Part shown: positions 8,906 to 16,697 of the stretch, piece by piece
How positions within the stretch are numbered: position 1 is the first letter of the stretch
Layout: the number at the start of each line of letters is the position of its first letter
DNA from: Isosphaeraceae bacterium
GTDB taxonomy: Bacteria; Planctomycetota; Planctomycetia; Isosphaerales; Isosphaeraceae
Direction of reading: 5' to 3'
DNA: 39,016 nt
Assembly: GCA_021324445.1 (NCBI GenBank)
Contig: JAJPJC010000271.1
Coordinates: forward strand, 1-39,016
Position numbers and translations under genes: made by a program
The notes under the pieces: model-generated
Told to the model about the DNA's origin: nothing
Seen by the model: the letters and a program-made list of their open reading frames with translations, nothing else
Databases searched by the model: none

Positions 8906-9145
8906 ATGGAACGACCCGCATTCCAGATGACTCTGGCGGCCATGCTCGGTGTCGTCGCGTGCATTGCGGTCAATTTCTGGCTCTTTCGCCTGGGCGTGTT
9001 CTGGGGGATCCTGGGCCTGAACGTGACCAAGCACGTGGTCACCGCCTATCTCTGCCAGGTCCTTGGCGTGGATCGGCAACGACCCTCCGAGCCGGCGACC
9101 GCCCGGGTGCTCGCGAAGCCGGCCCCCGAGGTGCCCATACCTTAA
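8906..9145 (+). CDS. Small membrane protein, conserved-looking
   Basis: The 79-residue protein has a hydrophobic N-terminal half (MTLAAMLGVVACIAVNFWLF, then GVFWGILGLNVTKHVVTAYL) suggesting one long or two short membrane helices, followed by a basic and proline-containing tail. The compact layout, coding-like composition and NVTKHVVTAYLC segment resemble small hypothetical membrane proteins of planctomycetes as I remember them. There is no convincing Shine-Dalgarno before ATG 8906, and an internal Met at residue 8 is possible. Function unknown. It is convergent with the redoxin/monooxygenase gene, from which a 23-bp palindrome separates it. Confidence 0.65.
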   Translation: MERPAFQMTLAAMLGVVACIAVNFWLFRLGVFWGILGLNVTKHVVTAYLCQVLGVDRQRPSEPATARVLAKPAPEVPIP

Positions 9146-9163
9146 AGGCCCTCACCGAATGAA

Positions 9164-9225
9164 GTTGGAGTCCCGCCTTCAGGCGGAATCCGATCTGGCC
9201 GACCGCCTGAAGGCGGGACTCCAAC
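9164..9225. terminator. 23-bp perfect inverted repeat between convergent genes
   Basis: The arm at 9164-9186 (begins gttggagtcccgccttc) and the arm at 9203-9225 (ends ggcgggactccaac) are perfectly complementary over 23 bp with a 16-base loop. The location, 18 bases after one stop and before the opposing gene's 3' end, suits a bidirectional terminator. The core TCCCGCCTTCAGGCGG resembles dispersed planctomycete repeats, so it may equally be a mobile palindrome. A second weaker inverted repeat, cggggttcgg/ccgaaccccg, lies at 9300-9309/9338-9347. Confidence 0.7.
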
Positions 9226-9352
9226 GCGGGTTCGACCGCCGAAGTCCAAGGCACAGACCGCACAAAGTTCGGGCCTCTTGGACGCTGCGCTCCGGTAGTC
9301 GGGGTTCGGGAATTGCCTCCGATGTCGAACGGCTTTACCGAACCCCGAACAC

Positions 9353-11098
9353 TCAAGATTTCCGCTGCTGCCAGACCACTTCCATCCAGCCGTTTTGCAT
9401 CTCGTCCCAGGTTTGCAAGCCCCAATGGACGGTCTTGGTCGGATCGGGGTTGCGCGGGTTGTCCGGCGAGTTGTCCCAGTGGCCGATCCACTTCAGCTGG
9501 CTCCCCTTGGGGACGCGCAGCGGCTGCTCGAGCCGGTAGGCGCTCTGCCAGCCGAAGTCGTAATCGGGGACCGACAGCAGCGTCTCGGTCTGGCCGTCCG
9601 GGTAGGTCAGCTCATAACGGGCGCTGATCCCTCGAAGGTGCATGTGGGGCATGAACGACAGGACCAGTGCATCCCGGGGGAAGGTGAAGGTCATCTGTCC
9701 CTCGACGTTGGGAGCCCCCGGCGGGATCAGGAGGAACATGTTCGCCAGGATGTTCATCTCGACCGAGTGGGCCGGCGGCTTCTTGGCGAAGCGGACTCCC
9801 ACCGAGGAGCGGTCCGTCTGCTCGGTCCCGTTGGGCGTGTAGTGGACCTCGAAGAGCAGCTTCGACCGGGCGGGAATTCGCCGGGCCGTGTCCGGCGCAT
9901 AGAGGGCCGGCATATCGCCGGGCGCCCAGCCGACGAGGGTGGCCGCGGTGCCATCCCGGTCGTAGGGGTCGCGCCGGCCCGGCGCCAGGATATACACGAG
10001 GATGTGATGGACCACCTTGCGGTTGCCCGGCCGGCACTCCGCCGCCTGCACCCACACATCCTCCGGGAAGCCCGGATCCACGACGAACCGCTGATAGTCC
10101 AGCACGCCGGTGGCCGGCACCCGGAACTCCTGTTCCATCGAGTAAACCTTTTCCGGCTCGCCGATCTTCCAGCCGTTGACGAACGTCAACGGGGGCGGCA
10201 GGTCCTTGTCGTCTCCCTTGAGAGCACCCGAGTCAATCCACGCCAGCAGGGTGTCGCGCTCCTGCTGGGTCAGGCGCCGGTCGTTGGAGAACCGGCCGTA
10301 GCGCGGGTCGGCGTGCCAGGGGGGCATCCGCTGTTCCAGCACCGCTTCGCGGATCCGCCGGGTCCGTTTCCTGGCGTCTTCATAAGTCAAGAGCGGGAAG
10401 GGACCGATCTCGCCCGGCCGGTGGCATTCCTGGCAGCGTTTCTGGAGGATGACCGCGGCGTGCTCGGCGTAGGTCAGCCGCTGTCCCGTCCGCGACGGCT
10501 CGTAGCGTTCGATCGGGCAGCCCGACACGTCGGTCTGGGGCCGGGTGATCGGCCGGCCCGCCAGCAGCTCGTCCAGGGCCTCCTTGAGGTCGCGCCGGCT
10601 TGGCCGGTCGCGCCGGAACCCGATGCCGTACTGGTCGTCGATGCGGCCGTGGTAGCGGATCACCCGGTGGGCGTCCAGCAGGAAGACCTCGGGCGTCCGC
10701 GTGGCCCCGAAGGCATTGGCCACCTTCTGGTCGAAATCCTTGAGCACGGGGAACGGCACGTGCCGGTCCTGGGCATCGGCCGAGACGCTGATGAACGAGT
10801 CCTGGTTGCTGGAATTGATCGCCAGGAACTGCACCCCCTTCCCGGCATACTCCTTGTGCAATTCGATCAGGCTCGGGACGAAGAGATTGGCCAGGGGGCA
10901 CTCGGTGTCGACGAACGCGACGACGACGGCCTTCTTATCCGGGTAGCCCGCGAGCGAGCGCGGCCGGCGGTGGATGTCCTTCAGGCTGAAATCGGGGACC
11001 ACCACGCCCACCGCGGGGGGAGCGTCCTTCGCCTCCGCCGCGGCGGGGAGTCCGGCTGCCGCCGCCGCAGCCGTCAGTATCATGAGCAAGTGCAGCAT
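9353..11098 (-). CDS. Secreted redoxin / c-type heme / copper-monooxygenase-like fusion protein
   Basis: This 581-residue exported protein has a signal peptide (residues 1-24, ending AEA). A thioredoxin-fold redoxin domain (~30-185, AFVDTECPLANLFVPSL, INSSNQDSF, TPEVFLLD) carries a single Cys67 where TlpA-type proteins have CxxC. A c-type heme site CQECH follows at 222-226 with distal MPPW at 258-261. The C-terminal half (~315-581) resembles copper type II ascorbate-dependent monooxygenases (PHM-like): VVHH at 362-365, EVHY with His419, and FMPHMHLRG with His485 and His487, as expected for copper ligands. ATG 11098 is preferred over 11128 because AGGAGG lies 8 bases before it. It probably acts in the periplasm in redox chemistry; the substrate is unknown. 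The architecture is one I associate with planctomycetes. Confidence 0.85.
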   Translation of the reverse strand: MLHLLMILTAAAAAAGLPAAAEAKDAPPAVGVVVPDFSLKDIHRRPRSLAGYPDKKAVVVAFVDTECPLANLFVPSLIELHKEYAGKGVQFLAINSSNQDSFISVSADAQDRHVPFPVLKDFDQKVANAFGATRTPEVFLLDAHRVIRYHGRIDDQYGIGFRRDRPSRRDLKEALDELLAGRPITRPQTDVSGCPIERYEPSRTGQRLTYAEHAAVILQKRCQECHRPGEIGPFPLLTYEDARKRTRRIREAVLEQRMPPWHADPRYGRFSNDRRLTQQERDTLLAWIDSGALKGDDKDLPPPLTFVNGWKIGEPEKVYSMEQEFRVPATGVLDYQRFVVDPGFPEDVWVQAAECRPGNRKVVHHILVYILAPGRRDPYDRDGTAATLVGWAPGDMPALYAPDTARRIPARSKLLFEVHYTPNGTEQTDRSSVGVRFAKKPPAHSVEMNILANMFLLIPPGAPNVEGQMTFTFPRDALVLSFMPHMHLRGISARYELTYPDGQTETLLSVPDYDFGWQSAYRLEQPLRVPKGSQLKWIGHWDNSPDNPRNPDPTKTVHWGLQTWDEMQNGWMEVVWQQRKS

Positions 11099-11264
11099 GA
11101 GATCGTCCTCCTGGAGTAACGACTCCATTCATACTCGATCGAGGCCGGCGGAGTTTCAAGCGCATTCTGGGTGGGGATTGCCCGCAGGCGTCCGGCCGCC
11201 ATCCGCAAGCCCGGGCCCTCAATCCATTCGCTCGTACGTCCCCGCCACGGCGCTGGCCAAGTCG

Positions 11265-11480
11265 GTGAAGTTCACCAGGTCGATGATGTGGGTCACCTTC
11301 GCGGACGGTCGTGTTCTGGGCGTCCCCTTGGTCTGGTTTCCGGTGCTTGGCGCAGCCACCCCGGCGCGGCGGATGCGCTACGAGATCGGTGGCGGGGGGA
11401 TCAGCCTCCACTGGCCGGAGCTCGATGAGGACCTCTCGATCGCTGGGTTGATGGCCGGGGTGGATCGGGAATCAGCCTGA
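11265..11480 (+). CDS. DUF2442 family protein
   Basis: The 71-residue reading frame from GTG 11265 contains MMWVTFADGRVLGVPLVWFP, then ATPARRMRYEIGGGGISLHWPELDEDLS and IAGLMAG. This matches the whole DUF2442 domain (usual length 70-90), a small fold often encoded beside DUF4160 genes in toxin-antitoxin-like pairs. Here no DUF4160 partner is seen. The start is uncertain: no Shine-Dalgarno is visible, and ATG 11283 would give 65 residues but cut the first strand. The gene diverges from the redoxin fusion gene and converges on ggt with a 29-bp gap. The conserved residues are intact, so it is not obviously a pseudogene. Molecular function is unknown; a DNA-binding or regulatory role has been proposed for the family. 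Confidence 0.7.
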   Translation: MKFTRSMMWVTFADGRVLGVPLVWFPVLGAATPARRMRYEIGGGGISLHWPELDEDLSIAGLMAGVDRESA

Positions 11481-11509
11481 AGGAGAATCCGGGCGCCTGG
11501 CCGCCCCGA

Positions 11510-13252
11510 TCAATACGCCATCGCGTGCCGCCCGGCGCGGGGGTCGCCGGCGGCTCGATGCTCGGTTACCCGGGAATCGCTGACCCGCACGCTGATCACC
11601 GACGGCGCCGCACCCAAGGGACCTGAGCGCTCCACCAGCTTGTGCCCGAGCTTCTTCAAGGCCTCGAGCGTCGTCGGGCCGAGCTCGGGGTTGATCCGGA
11701 GCTGGCCCAGGGCCGGCGGCTTCTGGCCGAACGAGCTGATGAAGTGGTCGGTCATGAACCGAGGGGCGATGACCGAGGCGTGGGGTAAGAGGTCGAAGTC
11801 GATATCGTTGAGCAGGAGCTGCAAGGTCATCTGGTCCTGGTTGTCGCCGCCGGCGACGCTCACGGCCAGCACACGCCAGGCGTTTCCCTGATCGGAGATG
11901 GCGATCGTCGGCGACAGGGTGATCCGTGGCCGCTTGCCGGGCTCGATGACGTCGGGATGGCCTTCCCAGATGTTGAAGCTCTGCAAGCGGCTGCCGAGCC
12001 AGACGCCGGTATCGCCGGCCACGACGCCGGACCAGCCGCTGGGTGTGGCCGCGACCACGTTGCCGAAGTGGTCGGCGACCACGCAGGTGGTCGTGTCGCG
12101 GGCCGCCGCCACCGGCCGCGGCTGGTGCCGCGCGGCCGGGTCGGCCGCGGGGTCGAGCACCGCCTTGCCGGAGCGGGGATCGCCCGGCCGGCGTTCGAGC
12201 GAGGCATGCTTGGGATCGATCAGGCCCCGCCGCTGGACGGCATACTCCGGCAGGAGGAGGTCCGTCAGCGGCACGTCGGCGAACAACGGATCGGCGTAGT
12301 AGGTGTCACGGTCGGCCATGGCCAGCTTCAACGTCTCGACGATGGTGTGAACCGTCTGGGGCTGGTTGTGGCCCATCCCGCTCAGGTCGAGGCCGTCGAG
12401 GATCTGCAAGGCTTCGAGCAGGTAGGGGCCCTGGGTCCACGGCCCGCACTTGTAGACGGTATAGCCGCGGTAAGTGGCCGTCACGGGCTCCTCGACCCGC
12501 GTCGTGTGGGTGGCCAGGTCGTTGTAGCGGATCAGCCCGCCGTGGGCGCGGGACCAGGCGTCGATGCGGTGGGCGATCGGCCCGCGGTAGAAGGCGTCGG
12601 CAACCAGGCGGATTCCGCGCGTCCGCTCGCCGGGCGGGGCCAGCAGCTCGGCGGCAACCAGGGTTTCGAGCGTGCGCGCGAAGTCCGCGTGCCAGGACTC
12701 GCGGTGCGTCGGGCGGGCGAGCAACTGCCGCGTCGGCGCCACGACCTGGGCGAAGGTCATGGTGCCGAACCGATCCAGCAGCGTGAGGCAGGCGTCGAGC
12801 GCGGCGGGGACCGCCGCGGACTCGATCCCCTTGAGGGGGATCCCGCCGCGGCGGACGAACTCCTCCCGGGTCGCCAGCCGGGGCGCGGCCCCCTGGCCGG
12901 CGATGACGGTGACTCCCTTGGTCCGGGCGTCGTAGAACAGGATCGGCACCTCGCCGCCGAAGCAGAACGCCCGCGCATCGGTGACGCTCAAGGCCAGGAT
13001 CGTGGCGGCGCCCGCATCCGCGGCATTGCCGCCTCGCTTGAGGATCTCCAACCCCGCGGCGACCGCGTCGCGTCCCCCCGCCGAGACCGCGCCGTTGTGC
13101 CCGACGGCCGTCCAGTCCTCATAGCGCGGCGCCGCGACAGGCCCCGCCGCGGCGCCGCCGCGCCGGCCCGCCTCCTGGGCCGGCGCCGGAGCCGGGCCGA
13201 TGCCGTGGATCAACCCCAGTCCCAGCACAAGGATCAACGTCTGTCGGATCAT
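11510..13252 (-). CDS. ggt: Gamma-glutamyltranspeptidase family protein
   Basis: This 580-residue exported Ntn-hydrolase precursor has a signal peptide at ~1-25 (MIRQTLILVLGLGLIHGIGP...PAQ). The N-terminal region reads GRDAVAAGLEILKRGGNAADAGAAT, the GGT signature for the large subunit. DTTTCVVADHFGNVVAATPSG at 386-406 marks the self-processing site, with Thr387 the expected catalytic nucleophile. SPTIAI and GGDNQDQMTLQLLLN follow in the small subunit. It would cleave gamma-glutamyl bonds (glutathione or conjugates) in the periplasm. The usual TTH(F/Y)S sequence is TTTCV here, and the usual glycine-rich GGGGFM is CFGGEVPI, so substrate range may differ. AGAGGAG precedes the ATG. It is 30 bp downstream of an aminotransferase gene, likely an operon. 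Confidence 0.9.
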   Translation of the reverse strand: MIRQTLILVLGLGLIHGIGPAPAPAQEAGRRGGAAAGPVAAPRYEDWTAVGHNGAVSAGGRDAVAAGLEILKRGGNAADAGAATILALSVTDARAFCFGGEVPILFYDARTKGVTVIAGQGAAPRLATREEFVRRGGIPLKGIESAAVPAALDACLTLLDRFGTMTFAQVVAPTRQLLARPTHRESWHADFARTLETLVAAELLAPPGERTRGIRLVADAFYRGPIAHRIDAWSRAHGGLIRYNDLATHTTRVEEPVTATYRGYTVYKCGPWTQGPYLLEALQILDGLDLSGMGHNQPQTVHTIVETLKLAMADRDTYYADPLFADVPLTDLLLPEYAVQRRGLIDPKHASLERRPGDPRSGKAVLDPAADPAARHQPRPVAAARDTTTCVVADHFGNVVAATPSGWSGVVAGDTGVWLGSRLQSFNIWEGHPDVIEPGKRPRITLSPTIAISDQGNAWRVLAVSVAGGDNQDQMTLQLLLNDIDFDLLPHASVIAPRFMTDHFISSFGQKPPALGQLRINPELGPTTLEALKKLGHKLVERSGPLGAAPSVISVRVSDSRVTEHRAAGDPRAGRHAMAY

Positions 13253-13282
13253 CGTCGTCGGCTCCTCTCTTGGCAGTGGATC

Positions 13283-14494
13283 TCAGGATGATTGAAGCCT
13301 CGCTCCATTGGCCAGTCGCGTCAGCCCCTCGCGGAGCCGATCGAGACCCCGCTCGAGGGTCTCGCCACCCGCCGCGAACGACACGCGCAAGGTGCCCTCG
13401 CCGCCGGGCCCGTAGGCCGCGCCGTGCAGGACGACGACCCCGGCTGCGCGCATCAGGAAGTGGCAGACCTCCTCGGAGGATTTTCCCAGCCCGCGGATAT
13501 CGACCATCACGAACAGTCCCCCCTCGGGCACCATCGGCTCGACGCCCGGGATGCCGCGCAGTCGCTCGACGACCCGGTCGCGCCGGGCCTGGTACTCGGC
13601 CGCCATCCGCCGCAGGCAGTCTTGCTCCGAATTGAGTGCGCAGGCCGCGGCGTCCTGGACGAACGTCGCCGGGCCCCGGCTCGACTGCTGCAAGACCAGC
13701 AACATCGCTCGGATGATCTCCTCGGGACCGGCGCAGTAGCCCACGCGCCAACCCGTCATGGCATAGGTCTTCGACAGGCTGTTCACGACGATCGTCCGCT
13801 CGCGTGCCACGGCCGAGACGGCGGCCGGCGAGACGTGCCGGCGGCCGTCGTAGACCAGCGACTCGTAGATCTCGTCACTGATGACCGGGCAATCGTGTTC
13901 CGCGGCAAAGCCCATGAGATCGACCAGCTCCTCGCGGGACAGGACCGTGCCGACGGGGTTCCAGGGTGTATTGACCAGGATCGGGGCCGGGGAGGTCCTC
14001 CAGGAATCCTCGAAGCCGCGGCGATCGAGCGTGAACCGGCCCGCGCGGACCCTGGCCGGAACGGGCGCGACCTGGCCGCCCCACAGCGCAATCGGCGCGG
14101 CGTAGGCATCGTAGATCGGGTCGGGCAGCATCACGTCCCCACGCGGCTGCACCAGCGCGCCCAGCGCGGCACAGACTCCCAGCGTCGCGCCGTCGGTGAT
14201 GAGGATCTCGCGATCGGGGTCGTACGCAAGTCCCTGGTCGCGCCGGAGCTTCTCGGCGACGGCCCGACGCAGGTCGGGCTCGCCCCGGTTGTCGGGATAA
14301 CCCGTGCGGCCCTGACGCAGCGCTCGGATCGCGGCCTCGACGATGTGCGTCGGCGTCGGGGTGTCGGGCTGCCCGCGCATCAGGGAAACCAGCGAGCGTC
14401 CCTCCCCCTCGAGCTGCCGGACTTGCTGCAAGATGCGGTTGACGGCCGTCGGCCGCAACCCTGAGACGCGATCCGCCAGCGACCAGCACCCCAT
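13283..14494 (-). CDS. Class I/II PLP-dependent aminotransferase (aspartate-aminotransferase-like)
   Basis: The 403-residue cytoplasmic enzyme has fold-type I landmarks: GYPDNRGEPDLRRAVAEKL (65-83), DGATLGVCAAL around 101-111, VNTPWNPVG with Asn179, SDEIYESLVY with Asp207 and Tyr210, SLSKTYAMTGWRVGY with the PLP-binding Lys242, and GTLRVSFA carrying the carboxylate-binding Arg. These fit the aspartate/aromatic aminotransferase subgroup Ib, but the exact amino donor cannot be read from sequence. The start MGCWSLADRVSGL is supported by TGAGGT about 8 bases upstream and by the usual N-terminal position. It is the first gene of a two-gene minus-strand unit with the ggt homologue, suggesting a joint role in amino acid or glutathione turnover (inference). 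Confidence 0.92.
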   Translation of the reverse strand: MGCWSLADRVSGLRPTAVNRILQQVRQLEGEGRSLVSLMRGQPDTPTPTHIVEAAIRALRQGRTGYPDNRGEPDLRRAVAEKLRRDQGLAYDPDREILITDGATLGVCAALGALVQPRGDVMLPDPIYDAYAAPIALWGGQVAPVPARVRAGRFTLDRRGFEDSWRTSPAPILVNTPWNPVGTVLSREELVDLMGFAAEHDCPVISDEIYESLVYDGRRHVSPAAVSAVARERTIVVNSLSKTYAMTGWRVGYCAGPEEIIRAMLLVLQQSSRGPATFVQDAAACALNSEQDCLRRMAAEYQARRDRVVERLRGIPGVEPMVPEGGLFVMVDIRGLGKSSEEVCHFLMRAAGVVVLHGAAYGPGGEGTLRVSFAAGGETLERGLDRLREGLTRLANGARLQSS

Positions 14495-14583
14495 GGCCAG
14501 ACCTCAGATCACGCGAGACGATTCCGCCGTAGCGTGCCACTGTACCATTTCCTCACGGCCACGCAGCGCCCTAATACCCCGGC

Positions 14584-14663
14584 ACGAACGAAACTCCTGC
14601 AGGTCAGGCTGTCCCGCCGGACAGTCCCGGAGCGTCAGGCGGGACAGCCTGACCGACGTTCGT
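14584..14663. repeat. Palindromic repeat of the GGTCAGGCTGTCC family
   Basis: Arms 14602-14618 (ggtcaggctgtcccgcc) and 14638-14654 pair perfectly over 17 bp with a 19-base loop. An outer stem ACGAACG (14584-14590)/CGTTCGT (14657-14663) extends it. It lies between the divergent aminotransferase and adaptor genes, so it is not a terminator for either. It shares the core aggtcaggctgtccc with the element at 33558-33616. Confidence 0.8.
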
Positions 14664-14708
14664 ACCGGCGCCATGTCGCGTCCACGATCGAAAGCGGCAG
14701 CGGCCGGT

Positions 14709-14737
14709 TTGAAGACCGGGAGGGATCACCGTATTCT
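14709..14737 (+). promoter_or_regulatory. Candidate sigma70-type promoter
   Basis: TTGAAG (14709-14714), a 17-base spacer and TATTCT (14732-14737) resemble -35 and -10 boxes. The -10 ends 47 bases upstream of the lipoprotein adaptor ATG at 14785. Confidence 0.45.
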
Positions 14738-14784
14738 GGCGGGGATCAGCACGACAGCGTTCAACAGCCTGTGGAGATCGATAC

Positions 14785-15624
14785 ATGAAGATAATCACCT
14801 TGGCGGCCTGTGGGCTCATTCTTGGGGGCCTGGCCGGTTGCGAGCCGGCTTCTCCGGCCGCCAGTGCTCCGGCCGCGGCGACCCAGGCGGGGCCGACGGC
14901 TCCCCTGACGGTGCCCGGGCGGACGCGCTGTCTGCTCTCCCGCCGGGGAATCATTGCCGCCGCGATCTTGCGTCCCGTCGTCGAGGTGCTGGTGAGTCCG
15001 GGCGACCGGGTGAGAAAAGGGCAGGTGCTGATCAAGCTGTTCGATCTCGAGCCGCAGGCCAAGATTCGGGCCCGGGAGAAGGAGCTCAGGAGCATCCAGG
15101 CGAAGGCCCAGGCCAGCCGGCGGATCCTCGACTTCGCCGAGAAATCCCAGGGAACCGGGGCGCTCCCCCAGACCACCTACAACGAGATCCGCGGCACCGC
15201 CTTGAGCAACGAGGCGCAGGTGCTGGCCGCGGAAGCCGAGCTGGCCCTCGCCCAGAGCGAGTTGAAGCTGTATACCGTGACCGCGGCCATCGACGGTGAG
15301 ATCGCCTGGCTGGACGTCAGCCCGGGCACCGTGAGCTGGCCCGGCTCCCTGGTCTGGGGCGAGATCGTGGACCTGAGTGAGCTGGACGTCCACTGCGGAC
15401 TCTCGCCGGCTCAGGCGGAGCAGGTCGCCGTCGGCCAGTCGGCCGAGGTTTGGCTCGCCGGCAAGGCAGAACCGGCCGGGACGGGGAAGGTCGTCTTTGT
15501 CGGGAAGGTGGCCGACCGCACCAGCGGCCTGATCCCGGTCGTGGTCCGCCTGGCCAATGCCCAGGGGCGGTTGCGCGCCGAGGTTGCCGTCGAAGTCCGC
15601 TTTCCGACCGAACCGGGGAAATGA
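14785..15624 (+). CDS. Lipoprotein of the HlyD/RND-type membrane-fusion (periplasmic adaptor) family
   Basis: This 279-residue protein has a lipoprotein signal (MKIITLAACGLILGGLAGC, lipobox LAGC with Cys19). A lipoyl-like half motif follows (RPVVEVLVSPGDRVRKGQVLIKLFD, ~62-86), then a short alpha-hairpin of about 60 residues (AKIRAREKELRSIQAKAQA ... EAQVLAAEAELALAQSELKLY), the second lipoyl half (VTAAIDGEIAWLDVSPGTV), and a beta-barrel segment. Such proteins bridge an inner-membrane transporter and an outer-membrane channel. No transporter or channel gene is adjacent, so the partner is unknown. GGAG lies ~9 bases upstream of the ATG and a promoter candidate ends 47 bases upstream. It is shorter than typical adaptors (350-400). 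Confidence 0.82.
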   Translation: MKIITLAACGLILGGLAGCEPASPAASAPAAATQAGPTAPLTVPGRTRCLLSRRGIIAAAILRPVVEVLVSPGDRVRKGQVLIKLFDLEPQAKIRAREKELRSIQAKAQASRRILDFAEKSQGTGALPQTTYNEIRGTALSNEAQVLAAEAELALAQSELKLYTVTAAIDGEIAWLDVSPGTVSWPGSLVWGEIVDLSELDVHCGLSPAQAEQVAVGQSAEVWLAGKAEPAGTGKVVFVGKVADRTSGLIPVVVRLANAQGRLRAEVAVEVRFPTEPGK

Positions 15625-15654
15625 TCGCCGGAAAACCGGTTGCGAAGGCGGGTC

Positions 15655-16215
15655 TCAACCGCGAGGACGTGCCGGTCGTCCGGGACCTGGCCGCCCTGGG
15701 CCGGACCGCCCCAACACCGGCCGACCCGGGCCGCCGGCGCCCGGAGGCCGCGGCGACCCGGGATTGGCGGTCGGATTCGGCTGCGCCGTCGCCGCGCCGG
15801 CCTGGTCCGATCCGTCCAGGACGGAAGCGGTCGGCTGCGGGATCACAGCCTCACCCCGCTCAACCCGCACCGCGACGTGGGCGTGTGAGTGGATCGCTGG
15901 ACCCGCCCGGTGATCGGCGAGTGGAGGCTCTGGGCCACCCGCCCCCAGGCCGCCCAGGAGCAGGCCCGGAGGAGCCGGACCGGGTTCCGGTTCCCCGGGA
16001 AAGAGCCGCGATCGTGTCTCCAGTTGGCTTGGCAAGAACAGCCAAATAATAATCTCACTATGGCCCCCGCCAGGTCTCATCGGGCTCTCGCGACCGGCGT
16101 GGCCATGAGAACCACCATGCCCCCCACCAGGCCCCGCGGCGGCCGCCGCGGCGGTCACCGACCACACCGCCGCACTCAGAAGTCCGAGACCACCCAGGAT
16201 TCGCAGGTCGCGCAT
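15655..16215 (-). CDS. Possible exported His/Gly- and Pro-rich protein (weak)
   Basis: This minus-strand frame encodes 186 residues with a convincing signal-peptide-like start, MRDLRILGGLGLLSAAVWSV followed by TAAAAAAGPGGGHGGSHGHAG. The rest is proline/glycine-rich without a recognisable domain. Against it: the Shine-Dalgarno is weak, codon use is not clearly coding, and the 3' end is dominated by GC-rich low complexity that stays open by chance in such DNA. The 1,070-bp stretch 15625-16697 otherwise holds only a promoter-like site at 16332-16360. It may be a genuine small exported protein with a decayed or unusual C-terminus, or non-coding DNA. Confidence 0.3.
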   Translation of the reverse strand: MRDLRILGGLGLLSAAVWSVTAAAAAAGPGGGHGGSHGHAGRESPMRPGGGHSEIIIWLFLPSQLETRSRLFPGEPEPGPAPPGLLLGGLGAGGPEPPLADHRAGPAIHSHAHVAVRVERGEAVIPQPTASVLDGSDQAGAATAQPNPTANPGSPRPPGAGGPGRPVLGRSGPGRPGPGRPARPRG

Positions 16216-16331
16216 CCGGCATTCCCCAGGGGACAGTCGAAGCCTCCGCGCCCGTCTCATTCGACCAGGCAACCGGCCGTCCTTGCAAGCTCACCGGGAA
16301 CCGGTCCGTTGCTCACGGCGGCGCCGAGGTC

Positions 16332-16360
16332 TTGCCCTCGTGAAACTTTTGTTTTACAAT
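16332..16360 (+). promoter_or_regulatory. Candidate sigma70-type promoter with long leader
   Basis: TTGCCC (16332-16337), a 17-base spacer and TACAAT (16355-16360) sit in a local AT-rich island. If used, transcription would start near 16368, leaving a leader of about 330 bases before the adaptor ATG at 16698; no gene is recognisable within that leader. Confidence 0.45.
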
Positions 16361-16697
16361 TGCGAGATGGAATGATCCCCGGGCTCGATGGGTCGATGGC
16401 GGCACACGAGGTCACGGCCCGAATCCCGGACAGCCGGGTGGAGCGCCGACCGGGGAATCCCTCCTCCGACCGCGGTGGGGTTTCGTGCCGCGGGAGGGAA
16501 CCAGCCTTTTGCGACCGTTGCGCCGGTGGACCGACTGGGCTCGGCTCGACGGGACCTGCCGCACGTGTTCTCGACGGAGACGGACCGGCGACTCCGGGTC
16601 GGCCCTGGTAAGGAGGGCCTGTCGGTCGCTCCGCCGCACTCGATCCGGGGATCGTCGCGACCCGGGTAACCCGCACGCTGTCTCAAGGGTTTTCCCC

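Noticed and set aside
9395..13291. Long plus-strand frames opposite the redoxin fusion and ggt genes
   Set aside because: They are shadows of well-supported minus-strand genes and have no recognisable domains.
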